From NCBI RefSeq assembly GCF_900094735.1, contig NZ_FMBM01000002.1, forward strand, positions 1 through 64,000: DNA of 64,000 nucleotides. Reading direction: 5' to 3'. Under the pieces are notes generated by a model. The model searched no databases. It had not been told where the DNA came from and saw only the letters and a program-made list of their open reading frames with translations. A program made the translations under genes and the position numbers. The DNA comes from Saliniramus fredricksonii (lineage in GTDB: Bacteria > Pseudomonadota > Alphaproteobacteria > Rhizobiales > Beijerinckiaceae). Below, in pieces: positions 8,614-17,491 of the stretch; position 1 is the stretch's first letter, and the number at the start of each line of letters is the position of its first letter.

Positions 8614-9090
8614 TTGAAGAATAAAGTATTAACAGTTTTCTTACTGTTCGGCATGACCACCGTGAGTGCCTGTGTGACAGGAACAGATTATTTGCCTGTT
8701 AGTTCTCAGACTAAAGCGCTGAATGCGGCATCTCTCTCAGGAATGTCGGGTGCAGTGTCTAGACTTGCGGACAATCGGTCTGCGTATCGTAATTGCTTGC
8801 TAGAAGCGTATATCGTGAAAAACATCGAGCACGAAAAGGTAGCAGACGGGCGCGTATCCGATCGTATCGTGAAGTCAGCTTGTGCAGAATATCGCGATGA
8901 TTACTATTCGTCTGTCTGGGCTTCGTCATGGCCCTTAAACGAAACAGATACGATCCAGTTCCGGCATAATACGGCCACCACGGTCCTTCGTGAGACTGAT
9001 GAGGAAATGTTTGCGTTTTTCGCGTCAAAGTTCCCAGCGAGCAAATCGGTTACCCAACAATACGTGGATGATGTGAGGGCCGCCCAATGA
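8614..9090 (+). CDS. Small predicted lipoprotein, unknown function
   Basis: 158 residues. The TTG start at 8614 is supported by GGAGGAGA (8600-8607) and by the signal peptide that follows. That peptide is a hydrophobic run LTVFLLFGM, then the lipobox-like VSAC with the cysteine at about residue 20. The mature part is mixed and charged, with a few cysteines, and I recognise no domain. The next gene starts four bases before this stop, so the two are translated together. Its base use is more AT-rich than the core genes, which suggests acquisition with the surrounding mobile DNA. Confidence 0.7.
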   Translation: MKNKVLTVFLLFGMTTVSACVTGTDYLPVSSQTKALNAASLSGMSGAVSRLADNRSAYRNCLLEAYIVKNIEHEKVADGRVSDRIVKSACAEYRDDYYSSVWASSWPLNETDTIQFRHNTATTVLRETDEEMFAFFASKFPASKSVTQQYVDDVRAAQ

Positions 9091-9359
9091 GAACTGCTTT
9101 CGCTTTAGCCGTAGGAATGTCAATGGCGCAGGTGTTTGGCACCCTGCCTGCGTTGGCCGATAATGCGCAGACAGTTGCCTCTGAGAAATCGGCGCGCAAT
9201 CAGGATTCTCCCGAGGCTATGTACAACGCTATCATCGACCGGGCGAACCACCGTGGTCGTGCGACGGAAAGTATCCCTTTTATTGGAAATTTCCTGCCTG
9301 GATATAAACAGGGTAGCAAAGCTTCCCGAGCAGTTCTGGAAGATAGCAAGTTCGAATAG
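9087..9359 (+). CDS. Small exported protein, unknown function
   Basis: 90 residues, with the ATG overlapping the previous stop (ATGA). A signal peptide (AFALAVGMSMAQVFGTLPAL with an A-x-A-like end near ALA-D) leaves a mature protein of about 65 residues. It ends in GNFLPGYKQGSKASRAVLED, reminiscent of short periplasmic entry or accessory proteins but not assignable. The pairing with a lipoprotein suggests the two act together in the envelope. A bacteriocin-type or conjugal-transfer accessory role is possible but not shown. Confidence 0.65.
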   Translation: MRTAFALAVGMSMAQVFGTLPALADNAQTVASEKSARNQDSPEAMYNAIIDRANHRGRATESIPFIGNFLPGYKQGSKASRAVLEDSKFE

Positions 9360-9644
9360 AGTCAAACGCCATCGTCCCGTGCTGCCAAACTGCGTTGCAG
9401 AGACGGTGAGCGATTTTAGCGATTTCGAGGTGATCGCCGCATTAACGCGCTCAACTCGTTCAGCAGAGCCATTTTGTGCCTGTTCTCGGCTTTATGTTGA
9501 TGCCACTCTAATGCAAGTTGCATCCCTCAACGCGTCAACTCAGCTTTGACGAAGACCTCCCCGAACGTTTTCATGCCATAGTCCGCAAGCCTGGTAGGCT
9601 TCGAAACGCCATCTTCAAGCATGATTCAAAGGTCATTGATTTCG
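9360..9644. other. Non-coding remnant upstream of IS66
   Basis: No full gene is seen. On the minus strand 9527-9622 there is a 31-codon open frame (KPTRLADYGMKTFGEVFVKA), which reads like the tail of a real protein whose upstream part was cut off where IS66 begins (9645). I cannot assign it to a family. Confidence 0.4.
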
Positions 9645-9705
9645 GTAAGCGCGATGCCGTTCGCCTCCTGCCGGGATTGACCTGAACCTGTCATTTTGCC
9701 CCCGG

Positions 9706-10182
9706 ATGAAGGCGGAGGTGTCTGGTTTGGGTGAAGACGTCAAAATGGACGTCCTTTTGGACGGCTCTTCCGGGCGTGTGTCGCGCCTGGAGGTGATCGA
9801 GGGTGCGAGCGGACGGCGGCAACGCACGCGTGAGGAGCGGGCACGCATTGCGGCGGAGAGCCTGTTGCCGGGTGTCCGGGTCAGCGATATCGCCCGCAAA
9901 TATGATGCGACCCGTTGGCAGATCTATACGTGGCGCAAGCGGCTGCGCAAAGGCGAGCTGGTGCTGCCCGAGAGTGCTGCATCCCTGCCGTTCTTCGCGC
10001 AGCTGGTTGCCGAGGAGGGCGGCTCGCATATCGGTCAACCGCAAGGGCCCCCGATTGAGGAGGCCGGCGAATCCGGCATGACGGAGATCGTGCTCGGCGA
10101 TGCCATGATCCGTGTGGGCGGCCATGTGGATGAAGCTCAGCTGACGCGGATCATCCGTGCCGTGCGGGCAGCGGCGCCATGA
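9706..10182 (+). CDS. tnpA: IS66 accessory protein TnpA
   Basis: 158 residues. It contains a helix-turn-helix (PGVRVSDIARKYDATRWQIY) of the IS3/IS911 OrfA-like type found in IS66 TnpA. The C-terminal part has IVLGDAMIRVGGHVDEAQLT, which is characteristic of this IS66 protein. It is required with TnpB for transposition in characterised members. The stop overlaps the tnpB start by four bases, so expression is coupled. Confidence 0.88.
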   Translation: MKAEVSGLGEDVKMDVLLDGSSGRVSRLEVIEGASGRRQRTREERARIAAESLLPGVRVSDIARKYDATRWQIYTWRKRLRKGELVLPESAASLPFFAQLVAEEGGSHIGQPQGPPIEEAGESGMTEIVLGDAMIRVGGHVDEAQLTRIIRAVRAAAP

Positions 10183-10535
10183 TCATCGGACAAGGCGGGT
10201 CGGTCCGGGTCTCCGTGGCGACGCGTCCCGTCGACTTCCGCAAGGGGATCGATGGTCTGGCCCTCGCGGTGCAGGAGATGCTGGGGCATGATCCGTTCTG
10301 CGGGGCGATCTTCGTGTTCAGGGCCAAACGTGCGGATCGGATCAAATTACTGGTCTGGGATCAGACCGGCATGGTTCTGGTTCACAAGCGTCTCGAAGGC
10401 GGCAAGTTCGTCTGGCCGCGGGTGCATGACGGGGTGATGAAGATGTCCGCGGCGCAGCTTTCGGCCCTGTTCGAGGGTCTGGACTGGCGGCTTGTCAGGC
10501 CGCAGCGCACGCGCCGCCCGGCCTGTGCGGGATAG
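10179..10535 (+). CDS. tnpB: IS66 accessory protein TnpB
   Basis: 118 residues with the hallmark VATRPVDFRKGIDGLALAVQ and LLVWDQTGMVLVHKRLEGGK of IS66 Orf2 (not the RNA-guided IS605 TnpB). It starts at ATG 10179, inside the tnpA stop. Its function in transposition is essential but mechanistically poorly defined. Full length. Confidence 0.92.
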   Translation: MIIGQGGSVRVSVATRPVDFRKGIDGLALAVQEMLGHDPFCGAIFVFRAKRADRIKLLVWDQTGMVLVHKRLEGGKFVWPRVHDGVMKMSAAQLSALFEGLDWRLVRPQRTRRPACAG

Positions 10536-10603
10536 GCGGAAAATCTCGGCGAAGATGCTGTTTTTTATGGAAAAATCTGGCGTTCCGTGATTCACTTCGC
10601 GGT

Positions 10604-12205
10604 ATGGAAGCCGCCGCTCTCGCCCGGGAAAACGCTCTTCTGAAGGCTCGTCTGGCCGAGGTCGAAGCCGTGCTCGCCGATGCGCAGGAGGCCCAGCGTC
10701 GGCTGGAAGATATCCTGCGCACCCTGCAACGCGAGAAGTTCGGCAAACGCTCGGAGAAGCTCTCTCCCGAGCAATTCCATCTGCCCCTGGAAGATGTCGA
10801 ACTGGCCCAGGGTATCGTCGAGGCCGCTCAGGAAAAAGCCGAGGCCGCCCTGAGCCGTGAAACGCGTAGTGATGCCGCCCGCTCCTCCAAGCGCAACCGT
10901 GGCCATCTCCCGCCGCATCTGCCCCGGGTGGAGCGCGTGATCGAGCCGGCCAGCACGGTTTGTCCATGCGGATGCGGTGAGATGACCCGGATCGGCGAGG
11001 ATGTCTCTGAGCGGCTCGACGTGATTCCGGCACAGTTGCGGGTTCTGGTGACGCGTCGTCCCAAATACGCCTGCCGGCGTTGTTCGCAGGCTGTTGCCCA
11101 GGCCCATGCCCCCGAACACATCGTCCCCGGCGGATTGCCGACGCAACGGCTCATCGCCGCGATCATCGTCTCCAAGTTCGGGGACCACCAACCCTTCTAC
11201 CGTCAGGCCGAGATCTTCCAGCGGCAGGGGATCAGCCTCGATCGCGGCACGCTCGGCAACTGGGTGGGGCGTGCCTGTTTCCATCTCGGCCCGGTCATCG
11301 AACACATGCGCCGGCATCTGCGTGATGCCCGGCGGCTCTTCATTGATGAGACCCGCGCCCCGGTTCTCGATCCCGGTCGAAGACGCACGAAGAGCGGATA
11401 CTTCTGGGCCGTGGTCGCCGATGATCGCGGCCATGGCGGGACCGGTCCGCCGATCGTTGTGTTCCATTACGCGCCCGGGCGGGGCAAGGAACATCCGCTC
11501 CGGTTCCTGTCGGGCTATCGCGGCCGCTTCCTGCAATGCGATGGATACGGCGTCTATGACGCCCTGACGACGCACGACCGTGAATCCGGGCAAGACAATG
11601 TGCATGGTCCGGAAACGCGCGACCCGTGGCAGCTGGTGCATTGCTGGGTGCACGTCCGTCGCCGCTTCGTGAAGCGCTTCGAGAACGACGGCTCCCCGAT
11701 CGCCGAAGAGATGCTCAAGCGCATCGCCCTGATCTACCGGGTCGAGAAGGAGGTGCGCGGACAGGATCCGGAAATCCGCCTCAAGGCACGCCGGGCGCAC
11801 ACGGCGCCGGTCATCGAAGCCCTGAAACCCTGGCTGGAGACCCAGCTCTCACGCATTCCGCCGAAATCCCGTCTTGCCGAGGATATCCGCTACACACTCG
11901 GCCTGTGGCCGGGACTGACCCGCTTCCTCGAAGACGGCACGCTGGAGCCGGATACCAATCCGGTCGAGAACCAGATCAGGCCGGTCGCCCTGACGAGAAA
12001 GAATGCGCTCTTTGCCGGAAACGAAATCGGTGCGGAGAACTGGGCCATGCTCGCCTCACTGGTCGCCACCTGCAAGATGTCCGACATAAACCCGATCGAT
12101 TATCTGACCGCGACCCTGCAAGCCATCCTCGACGGCCATACCCAGAACCGCATCGAAGAATTGATGCCTTGGAACTTCGCCGAAAAGGCAAGCCTCGCCG
12201 CATAG
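10604..12205 (+). CDS. tnpC: IS66 DDE transposase TnpC
   Basis: 533 residues, full length. An N-terminal leucine-rich helical region (residues about 1-50) precedes a zinc-finger-like segment (TVCPCGCGEM and YACRRC). The DDE core shows RRLFIDETRAPVLD (first Asp), LQCDGYGVYDAL (second Asp) and the C-terminal NPVENQIRPVALTRKNALFA (Glu). The C-terminal IS66_C tail is present. It cuts and joins the element ends. Intact reading frames for all three proteins suggest recent arrival. Confidence 0.92.
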   Translation: MEAAALARENALLKARLAEVEAVLADAQEAQRRLEDILRTLQREKFGKRSEKLSPEQFHLPLEDVELAQGIVEAAQEKAEAALSRETRSDAARSSKRNRGHLPPHLPRVERVIEPASTVCPCGCGEMTRIGEDVSERLDVIPAQLRVLVTRRPKYACRRCSQAVAQAHAPEHIVPGGLPTQRLIAAIIVSKFGDHQPFYRQAEIFQRQGISLDRGTLGNWVGRACFHLGPVIEHMRRHLRDARRLFIDETRAPVLDPGRRRTKSGYFWAVVADDRGHGGTGPPIVVFHYAPGRGKEHPLRFLSGYRGRFLQCDGYGVYDALTTHDRESGQDNVHGPETRDPWQLVHCWVHVRRRFVKRFENDGSPIAEEMLKRIALIYRVEKEVRGQDPEIRLKARRAHTAPVIEALKPWLETQLSRIPPKSRLAEDIRYTLGLWPGLTRFLEDGTLEPDTNPVENQIRPVALTRKNALFAGNEIGAENWAMLASLVATCKMSDINPIDYLTATLQAILDGHTQNRIEELMPWNFAEKASLAA

Positions 12206-12225
12206 GTGACGCTCGTCGCGCTCTG

Positions 12226-12644
12226 ATGTCCTTCGTCAAGGGGATAAGGCGTGCAGAAGCGTCAGGCAACGCGAGCTGCCTGCCTATTGGAGGCGCATAG
12301 AGGTGGAGACGCGGGCCGGGACGTTGATGAACAAGCTCTGATGCGCGGGTCGGAACCGCATGTCCATGATTGCGTCCGGGGCTGGTCCTCTCTTACAACG
12401 GGCGTCGGCGATGCCGGCCACAAAGCGCGAACGGGAGTTCCCCTCTCGTCGCCGCGTCCCCGCCGCTATGCGCGATGATGAAAGCCTTCTTCTCTGCTCA
12501 GGTGCGTTCCGGCTGCATTCTGGCGATCGCCCACATGAAGCCCACGAGCTCGCGCGCGACTGCGGTAATGGCGACGGTGCTGCGTTTGCCGCGTGCCACC
12601 AGGGCACGATAGCGCTTTGTGAGGCGGGCCTGCGCCTTCCAGGC
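12226..12644 (-). mobile_element. Remnant of another IS110-family element, cut by IS21
   Basis: The C-terminal codons of a transposase (12498-12644) are followed by about 270 bp of non-coding sequence (12226-12497) that would be its downstream end. The other side is cut precisely where the IS21 terminus begins (12645). The remainder of this element is not found on the far side of IS21, where another element has truncated the region. Confidence 0.6.
12498..12644 (-). pseudogene. IS110-family transposase, C-terminal fragment
   Basis: Reads AWKAQARLTKRYRALVARGK followed by STVAITAVARELVGFMWAIA and a stop at 12498-12500. This matches the very C-terminal helices of IS110-family transposases. The upstream part was lost when IS21 inserted at 12645. 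Confidence 0.75.
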
Positions 12645-12696
12645 TGTCAATCGGCATTGGAAAGGGCCCCCCTATCGGCGCCCAAAAGGGACCCCT
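12645..12696 (+). repeat. IS21 terminal multiple repeats
   Basis: TGTCAATCGGC forms the tip. ATCGGC recurs at 12650 and 12674 with matching AAAGGG...CCC tails, giving a 24-bp period. Confidence 0.7.
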
Positions 12697-12784
12697 CGGA
12701 TGCAGTGTTTTTCGGCTGTCGGATCGTTGCGGAGCCGAAGGCGGAGCAGCGATCCGACAGCCGTTGGCGTTTCTCGCGGGATGA

Positions 12785-13177
12785 TCAGGCGCGGTTCTTG
12801 AAGCGCCAGCTTTCGTTGCCGGTTTCAACGATGTCGCAGTGATGCGTGAGCCGGTCGAGGAGAGCGGTCGTCATTTTCGCGTCACCGAAGACGCTGGGCC
12901 ATTCGCCGAAGGCGAGATTGGTCGTGACGATGACCGACGTGCGCTCGTAGAGCCGGCTGATCAAGTGGAACAGCAGTTGTCCGCCGGTCTGGGCGAAGGG
13001 CAGATAGCCCAGCTCGTCGAGCACGACGAAGTCGAGACGCGCCAGATGATCGGCGATGCGTCCCTGCCGACCGGCACGCCCCTCGGCTTCCAGTTTGTTG
13101 ACGAGGTCGACGACGTTGAAGAACCGGCCACGAGCACCTGCGCGAATGCAGGCCCGAGCGATCGCGATGGCAGTGTG
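12785..13177 (-). pseudogene. istB: istB, C-terminal part
   Basis: From [20 protein letters not shown] to the stop at 12785. It contains the Walker B region [16 protein letters not shown] and the sensor segment [20 protein letters not shown] of the IS21 helper ATPase. The Walker A part lies at 14862-15203. Removing the IS110-type insert restores [11 protein letters not shown]. Confidence 0.88.
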
Positions 13178-13205
13178 ATCTTGTACCGAGAGCCAAGCAG
13201 TTTTT

Positions 13206-14543
13206 TCACGCTCCGGCTCTCGGCGCCCGGCTGGCTCGCCGCGATGCGCGCAACCCGTTCGGAACGTGGTACCGCTCGGCGATGATGGCCTTTGCATCCG
13301 CCACGGATATCTCGAGGCCGTCGACGTCGCGCAGGACATAGGGGCGGCCATCGCGAAGCACGCTGTAGATCCTGTTCGCGAGGCGATTGGCAACGGCGCA
13401 TAGAGCTTGTTTGTGATGATGCCCCTTGGTGGTCATCAGGCGCCAATATGTCTCGGCGAGCTTTGGGTCGATCTTTCGAGCCGTGTCGGCGGCGAGCATG
13501 AGCGCGCGCTTGATGCGATCGTTCCCACTCGCCGTGATCTTCTGCCCGGGACGCTCTGCACCGCCGCTGTCAGCTCGTCGGGGAAAGAGACCGCAGAAGC
13601 CCCGTAGGTGGCGCTCCGATCGGAACCTCCCGGCATCGTGGATGACGCCGGCGAGAACGGGCGCGAGGCGCTGGCCGACGCCGGGGATGGTGCGCAGGAC
13701 ATCGTCTGGCTGCAGCTCGGAATACAGCCTCTCGATGCGTCTCTCAAGAGTGCCGAGCAGCTCAATCTTGCGCAGCACCAACTCGATTTCCACAGCGACC
13801 TCCATCTGCAACTCGACGAAGTCGACGTGGTGGCGGTGCAGCTTGCGAGCCTGTCTGGCGGCGTCTCGGATTCCGTCGACGAGCGCATCGACGAAGGGGC
13901 CGGAGTGCGGTTGATTGCCACTCGCGTGCTCGGCGATGAAGCGAGCGAGGGTACTCTTACGGGCGCGGAGCACCCGATCCGGGTCGAGCCAGTGCTGGAG
14001 TACGGCCAGCGAAAGGCGGGTACGCAGGTCGGGGAGCACACGCTCGAGAACGGGAGAGGCCCACCGGACGAGATCCATGAGCCGGCGCTTGCTGGCGGCC
14101 ACCTCATCCTGAAGCCGACCGCGCTGCTTTGTGAGCCGTTGCAGGGCATGGCTTTTCGGCGACGGCACATGAACAGGGTCGAGCCGAGGGCCGCCGAAGG
14201 AGGGGATGGCGGCGAGCACGTGTGCGTCGGCGAGATCAGTCTTGGCGTGCTCGGAAAGATACCGCCGCAGCGCCTTCACCCTCTTGCCCTTCACGCGGGC
14301 GACCTCGACGCCGGCGTCGCCCAGGCGGTGGGCGACGGGGAACCAGCTCATCCCTGTCGGCTCCATGATCGCCTGCACGGCCGTGCCGGTATGCACGTCC
14401 GCCGATACGGAGGCGACGAATGCATCAAGCGAGGGCGCGTCGTGGCGGAAGCGGATAGGCCGGCCGACGGGCTTTCCATTTTCGAAGATTTGGGCGACAT
14501 GGTCGCCACGGATCGCAAGGTCTATTCCGACGGTTCTATGCAT
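13206..14543 (-). CDS. IS110-family (IS110 group) DEDD transposase/recombinase
   Basis: 445 residues, longer than most relatives because of an extended middle and an Arg-rich tail. The DEDD domain shows [20 protein letters not shown] (first Asp), [17 protein letters not shown] (Glu) and [17 protein letters not shown] (Asp pair region). The C-terminal domain has [20 protein letters not shown] and [18 protein letters not shown], with the serine-containing region of Transposase_20. Frame and ends are intact. The neighbouring 5' non-coding end would carry its bridge RNA. Confidence 0.88.
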   Translation of the reverse strand: MHRTVGIDLAIRGDHVAQIFENGKPVGRPIRFRHDAPSLDAFVASVSADVHTGTAVQAIMEPTGMSWFPVAHRLGDAGVEVARVKGKRVKALRRYLSEHAKTDLADAHVLAAIPSFGGPRLDPVHVPSPKSHALQRLTKQRGRLQDEVAASKRRLMDLVRWASPVLERVLPDLRTRLSLAVLQHWLDPDRVLRARKSTLARFIAEHASGNQPHSGPFVDALVDGIRDAARQARKLHRHHVDFVELQMEVAVEIELVLRKIELLGTLERRIERLYSELQPDDVLRTIPGVGQRLAPVLAGVIHDAGRFRSERHLRGFCGLFPRRADSGGAERPGQKITASGNDRIKRALMLAADTARKIDPKLAETYWRLMTTKGHHHKQALCAVANRLANRIYSVLRDGRPYVLRDVDGLEISVADAKAIIAERYHVPNGLRASRRASRAPRAGA

Positions 14544-14861
14544 CTTGTTCAGGGCTCCCTAGTTTGGAACCGATCGCCGCCGGCACAGTCAGGTGGGTCA
14601 TTCGTGGCAGCGCCCGCGAAGGCGCTCAACAATCGTGTTACACTTGCCCGTCGGCGCGGCTGGGTCGGGCTGACTGCGTCACGGTCACGAGACGATCGGA
14701 GGATCTCTCAGGGTCTTCGAGCCCGAACCGGCCTGGTTCGCGTCGACACCGTGCCCGGTTCCCGGCATGCCGGGAACCGGGCCTGATCCTCGATCACGTT
14801 GTCAGGGCACTTATCCCAATCGTTTTCCCCGTGGCATCAGACCCGGCTCGCTATGGATACC
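14544..14861 (-). ncRNA. Candidate bridge RNA region of the IS110-group element
   Basis: 318 bp lie between the transposase start and the element's left end. It contains a perfect 30-bp palindrome (14753-14782) and a second potential hairpin just before it on the plus strand (GAACC-GGCCT-GGTTC). IS110-group elements make their guide RNA from this end. The assignment is by position and fold potential. Pairing of its loops with the istB target was not tested. Confidence 0.45.
14753..14782. repeat. Perfect 30-bp palindrome in the IS110 non-coding end
   Basis: GCCCGGTTCCCGGCA followed immediately by its exact reverse complement, with no loop. As RNA it would form a strong hairpin. Confidence 0.85.
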
Positions 14862-15203
14862 TGCGTTTTGCCGGTACCTGTCCCACCGATCAGCACCACG
14901 TTGCGCTGCTCTTCAAGAAAGCCGCCGGCGGCAAGGTTGCGGACCAGCGTTTCGTTGATCGCAGCTGCGTCGAAGTCGAACTCGTCGAGATCCTTGGCGA
15001 GCGGCAGCTTGGCGATCGTCATCTGGTACTTGATCGAACGCGCTTTCTTCTCGTTGATCTCGGCATCCAGAAGGCTGCCGACGACGCGGGTTGGTTCATG
15101 CTGGCGCTTGATGGCCGCGGCGATGATCTCGTCATAGGCATTGCGCATGCCATAGAGCTTGAGTTCGCCCATGGCTTCGAGGATGTGGCTGCGTTCCATC
15201 ATA
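14862..15203 (-). pseudogene. istB: istB, N-terminal part
   Basis: Starts at ATG 15203 (MMERSHILEAMGELKLYGM), behind a GGAGG site at 15209-15213 and overlapping the istA stop. It runs to the Walker A motif GGTGTGKT, directly after which the IS110-type element is inserted. Tail codons beyond 14862 come from the insert. With 12785-13177 it makes a normal IstB of about 245 residues, the AAA+ helper of IS21 transposition. Confidence 0.88.
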
Positions 15204-15824
15204 TGGCCCTCCGGAGGCTGTCGTAGCGTGTGCAATCGGCAACCGGAGCGCAGGTCAGCTTCAGAGCCTCCGGGGTCATGATCGTGACCGGCGGGCCGGG
15301 ATCGCGTCGGCGTGCCAGGATGTTGAGGATGACATCGGCGGAATGGACATTCTGGCTCACAGCTTCAGCACAGGCGGCCTCGACCGCCGGCAGCCCGTCC
15401 ATCAGAACCGCGCCGAGAATATCCACCATCTGCCGGTCCCCGTCCGGAACGCCACGCAATTTGCGCCGGACGCGTTCGATGGATGACGGCAGAACCCAGT
15501 GCTTGAACGGCGCTCCGTTGCGCAAGGCGCCGGGTTTGCGGGCCAGAACCGGAACATAGTGCCACGGATTGTAGACGGTGACGCCCCGCCCGAAGGAGCG
15601 GGCATGCTCACCGACAACGCGACCGTCCTGGCGCAGCTCGATCCGATCGGCATAGGCCCGTACTTCAACCGGGCGACCGATGGCGCCGGCCTCGACTGAG
15701 TATTTGTTGTTGTCGAACCGTACGAGGCAGGTCTTCGATACCGATGCCTCCACGGCATGGAAACCATCGAACCGACCGCGATAGGGAACGAGGCTCGCCC
15801 GCTCCGCCTCGAAGACCTCCCAGA
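15199..15824 (-). pseudogene. istA: istA, C-terminal part
   Basis: Resumes after the IS256 insertion with WEVFEAERASLVPYRGRFDG and VRFDNNKYSVEAGAIGRPVE, the Mu-transposase C-terminal barrel of IstA. It ends at 15199, overlapping istB. The WE codons are duplicated on both sides of the IS256 insert, as part of the 9-bp target duplication. Confidence 0.85.
15816..15824. repeat. 9-bp target duplication, left copy
   Basis: CCTCCCAGA, repeated at 17203-17211, directly flanking the second IS256 element. Confidence 0.9.
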
Positions 15825-17202
15825 GGTAGCGTCCAAGGAGCTGGTGTAATTTCAGTGCCGTCAACGGTGTGATCCTGGGTGGCCATCGAGGTGTATGGTC
15901 GAGGTGGAGTTTGCTGACTTCAACCCCGGACCACATGGAGACCCCGATGACCAAGACGAACATGGACCTGTCCGAACTTCTGGCCAAGCACGATCAGGGA
16001 GACTTTCTGCGCAGCGTTGCCGAGGCCGTCCTGCAGCTGATCATGGAGGCGGATGTCGAAGGCCTGATCGGCGCTGGCAAGCACGAGCGCAGCGGCGAAC
16101 GCACAACGTGGCGTAACGGGTATCGAGAGCGCGCTCTCGATACCCGTCTGGGCACGCTGAACCTGCGGGTTCCCAAGCTGCGTCAAGGCAGTTACTTCCC
16201 GGGCTTTCTCGAAGCGCGCAAGACCTCGGAACAGGCGCTGGTGGCCGTCATCCAGGAGGCGTGGATCAGTGGTGTCTCGACCCGTCGCGTCGATGAGCTG
16301 GTGCAGGCCATGGGGCTGAGCGGCATTTCGAAGAGCACGGTGTCGAAGCTGTGCAAGGACATCGACGAACGTGTCGGCGAGTTCCTGAACCGCCCGCTCA
16401 CCGGCGAATGGCCCTATCTCTGGCTCGACGCCACCTATCTGAAGGTGCGCCAGGGCGGACGGATCGTACCAGTCGCCGCAATAATCGCCGTGGCCGCCAA
16501 CACCGAGGGACGCCGTGAGATCATCGGCCTCGGTATCGGCCCGTCCGAGGCCGAGACATTCTGGACCGAGTTCCTTCGATCCCTGCGCGTTCGCGGCCTG
16601 GGGGGCGTCAGACTGGTCATCAGCGACGCGCATACAGGCCTCAAAGCCGCCATCGCCCGGGTCTTCGAAGCAACCTGGCAACGCTGTCGCGTCCACTGGA
16701 TGCGCAACGCCCTGGCCCATGTCTCGCGTGGTCAGCATACTGTCGTCGCCGCTGCCATCCGACAGGCCTTCGATCAACCCGACCGCACCCATGCCGGCGA
16801 AACCTGGCGCAAGGTCGCAGAGCAACTGCGCCCGCGCTGGCCAAAACTGGCCGATCTCATGGATGCCAGCGAGCACGACGTGCTGGCCTACATGTCATTC
16901 CCGCGCCAGCATCGCACCAAACTGCACAGCACGAACCCAATTGAACGTCTGAACAAGGAGGTCAAGCGACGCGCCGACGTCGTCGGGATCTTCCCCAATG
17001 AAGCATCCATCATGCGTTTGATCGGCGCCGTGCTCTTCGAGCAGAATGACGAATGGCAGACATCAAGCCGCTACATGATGGTCGAGGCATTCGCACAGAT
17101 CGACAAGGAAGAGATCGATCCCATCCTCAGCATAACCACAAAAGCCGCCTGATCATGACCTCAGGCCATCCAGAAAATTACACCAGCTTGACGGACGCGA
17201 CC
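15825..17202 (+). mobile_element. Complete IS256-family element inserted in istA
   Basis: 1378 bp. The terminal inverted repeats begin GGTAGCGTCC...GCTGGTGTAATTT at the left and, as reverse complement, GGTCGCGTCC...GCTGGTGTAATTTT at the right. Both are flanked by the direct repeat CCTCCCAGA. The transposase frame is full length. It has all the marks of an intact, fairly recent insertion. Confidence 0.93.
15947..17152 (+). CDS. IS256-family (Mutator-like) transposase
   Basis: 401 residues from ATG 15947 (MTKTNMDLSELLAKHDQGDF), preceded by GGAG. An in-frame ATG at 15935 is the alternative start. The DDE residues lie in WPYLWLDATYLKVRQGGRIV (first Asp), RLVISDAHTGLKAAIARVFE (second Asp) and HSTNPIERLNKEVKRRADVV (Glu). 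The family signature CRVHWMRNALAHV is present. It belongs to a different subgroup from the split IS256 transposase at 5.7-8.3 kb, whose sequence is clearly dissimilar. Confidence 0.94.
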   Translation: MTKTNMDLSELLAKHDQGDFLRSVAEAVLQLIMEADVEGLIGAGKHERSGERTTWRNGYRERALDTRLGTLNLRVPKLRQGSYFPGFLEARKTSEQALVAVIQEAWISGVSTRRVDELVQAMGLSGISKSTVSKLCKDIDERVGEFLNRPLTGEWPYLWLDATYLKVRQGGRIVPVAAIIAVAANTEGRREIIGLGIGPSEAETFWTEFLRSLRVRGLGGVRLVISDAHTGLKAAIARVFEATWQRCRVHWMRNALAHVSRGQHTVVAAAIRQAFDQPDRTHAGETWRKVAEQLRPRWPKLADLMDASEHDVLAYMSFPRQHRTKLHSTNPIERLNKEVKRRADVVGIFPNEASIMRLIGAVLFEQNDEWQTSSRYMMVEAFAQIDKEEIDPILSITTKAA

Positions 17203-17211
17203 CCTCCCAGA
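17203..17211. repeat. 9-bp target duplication, right copy
   Basis: CCTCCCAGA, identical to 15816-15824. Confidence 0.9.
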
Positions 17212-17491
17212 TCGTCTTGCCCGGAATCTCCGGGTGCATTTGAACCTTGGCCCGTGCAATGCACTGATCGATCAGCCATTGATTGAGCTCGTCGATATTT
17301 TTGACCCGCACCCGCGGAACGAACAGTCGCTCGCGGATCGTGCCGACCTGGTTCTCGACCTGTCCCTTCTCCCATCCCGAGCCCGGGGTACAGGCAACCG
17401 GTTCGACGAGATAATGGCTGCACATCTGCTGGAAGCGCCGGTTGTAGGCCCGTTCCTTGCCGACGAAGATCGCATCAACGGCGGTCTTCAT
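17203..17491 (-). pseudogene. istA: istA, middle part
   Basis: Reads MKTAVDAIFVGKERAYNRRF, then SGWEKGQVENQVGTIRERLF (the Glu of the rve DDE core) and HPEIPGKTIWE, where the IS256 element interrupts. The upstream half of IstA, with the helix-turn-helix and first Asp residues, is absent. The frame decays before 17545, where the next element begins. Confidence 0.85.

Larger units (their letters stand above)
9645..12225 (+). mobile_element. IS66-family element, apparently intact
   Basis: The left end begins GTAAGCGCGATGCCG at 9645, the usual GTAAGCG tip of IS66. tnpA, tnpB and tnpC follow in standard order without frame breaks. The right end is placed near 12223-12225 from a degenerate match (GCGCGA core) to the left tip. 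The flanks TGATTTCG and TGATGTCC may be a diverged 8-bp target duplication. The left end is firm and the right end tentative. Confidence 0.7.
13178..14861 (-). mobile_element. IS110-superfamily element, IS110 group, inserted in istB
   Basis: Deleting this segment joins AAA-ACG-CA to C-ACT-GCC and restores the istB frame. The dinucleotide TG (CA on the coding strand) is present at both junctions (13176-13177 and 14862-14863). The transposase almost reaches one end (28 bp away), while about 318 bp are non-coding on its 5' side. This layout, with the long end upstream, marks the IS110 group rather than IS1111. There is no longer target duplication. Confidence 0.8.

Noticed and set aside
10179-10535. 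TnpB as an RNA-guided nuclease (IS605 type)
   Set aside because: The protein is IS66 TnpB (118 residues). It has no RuvC motifs and only shares the name.
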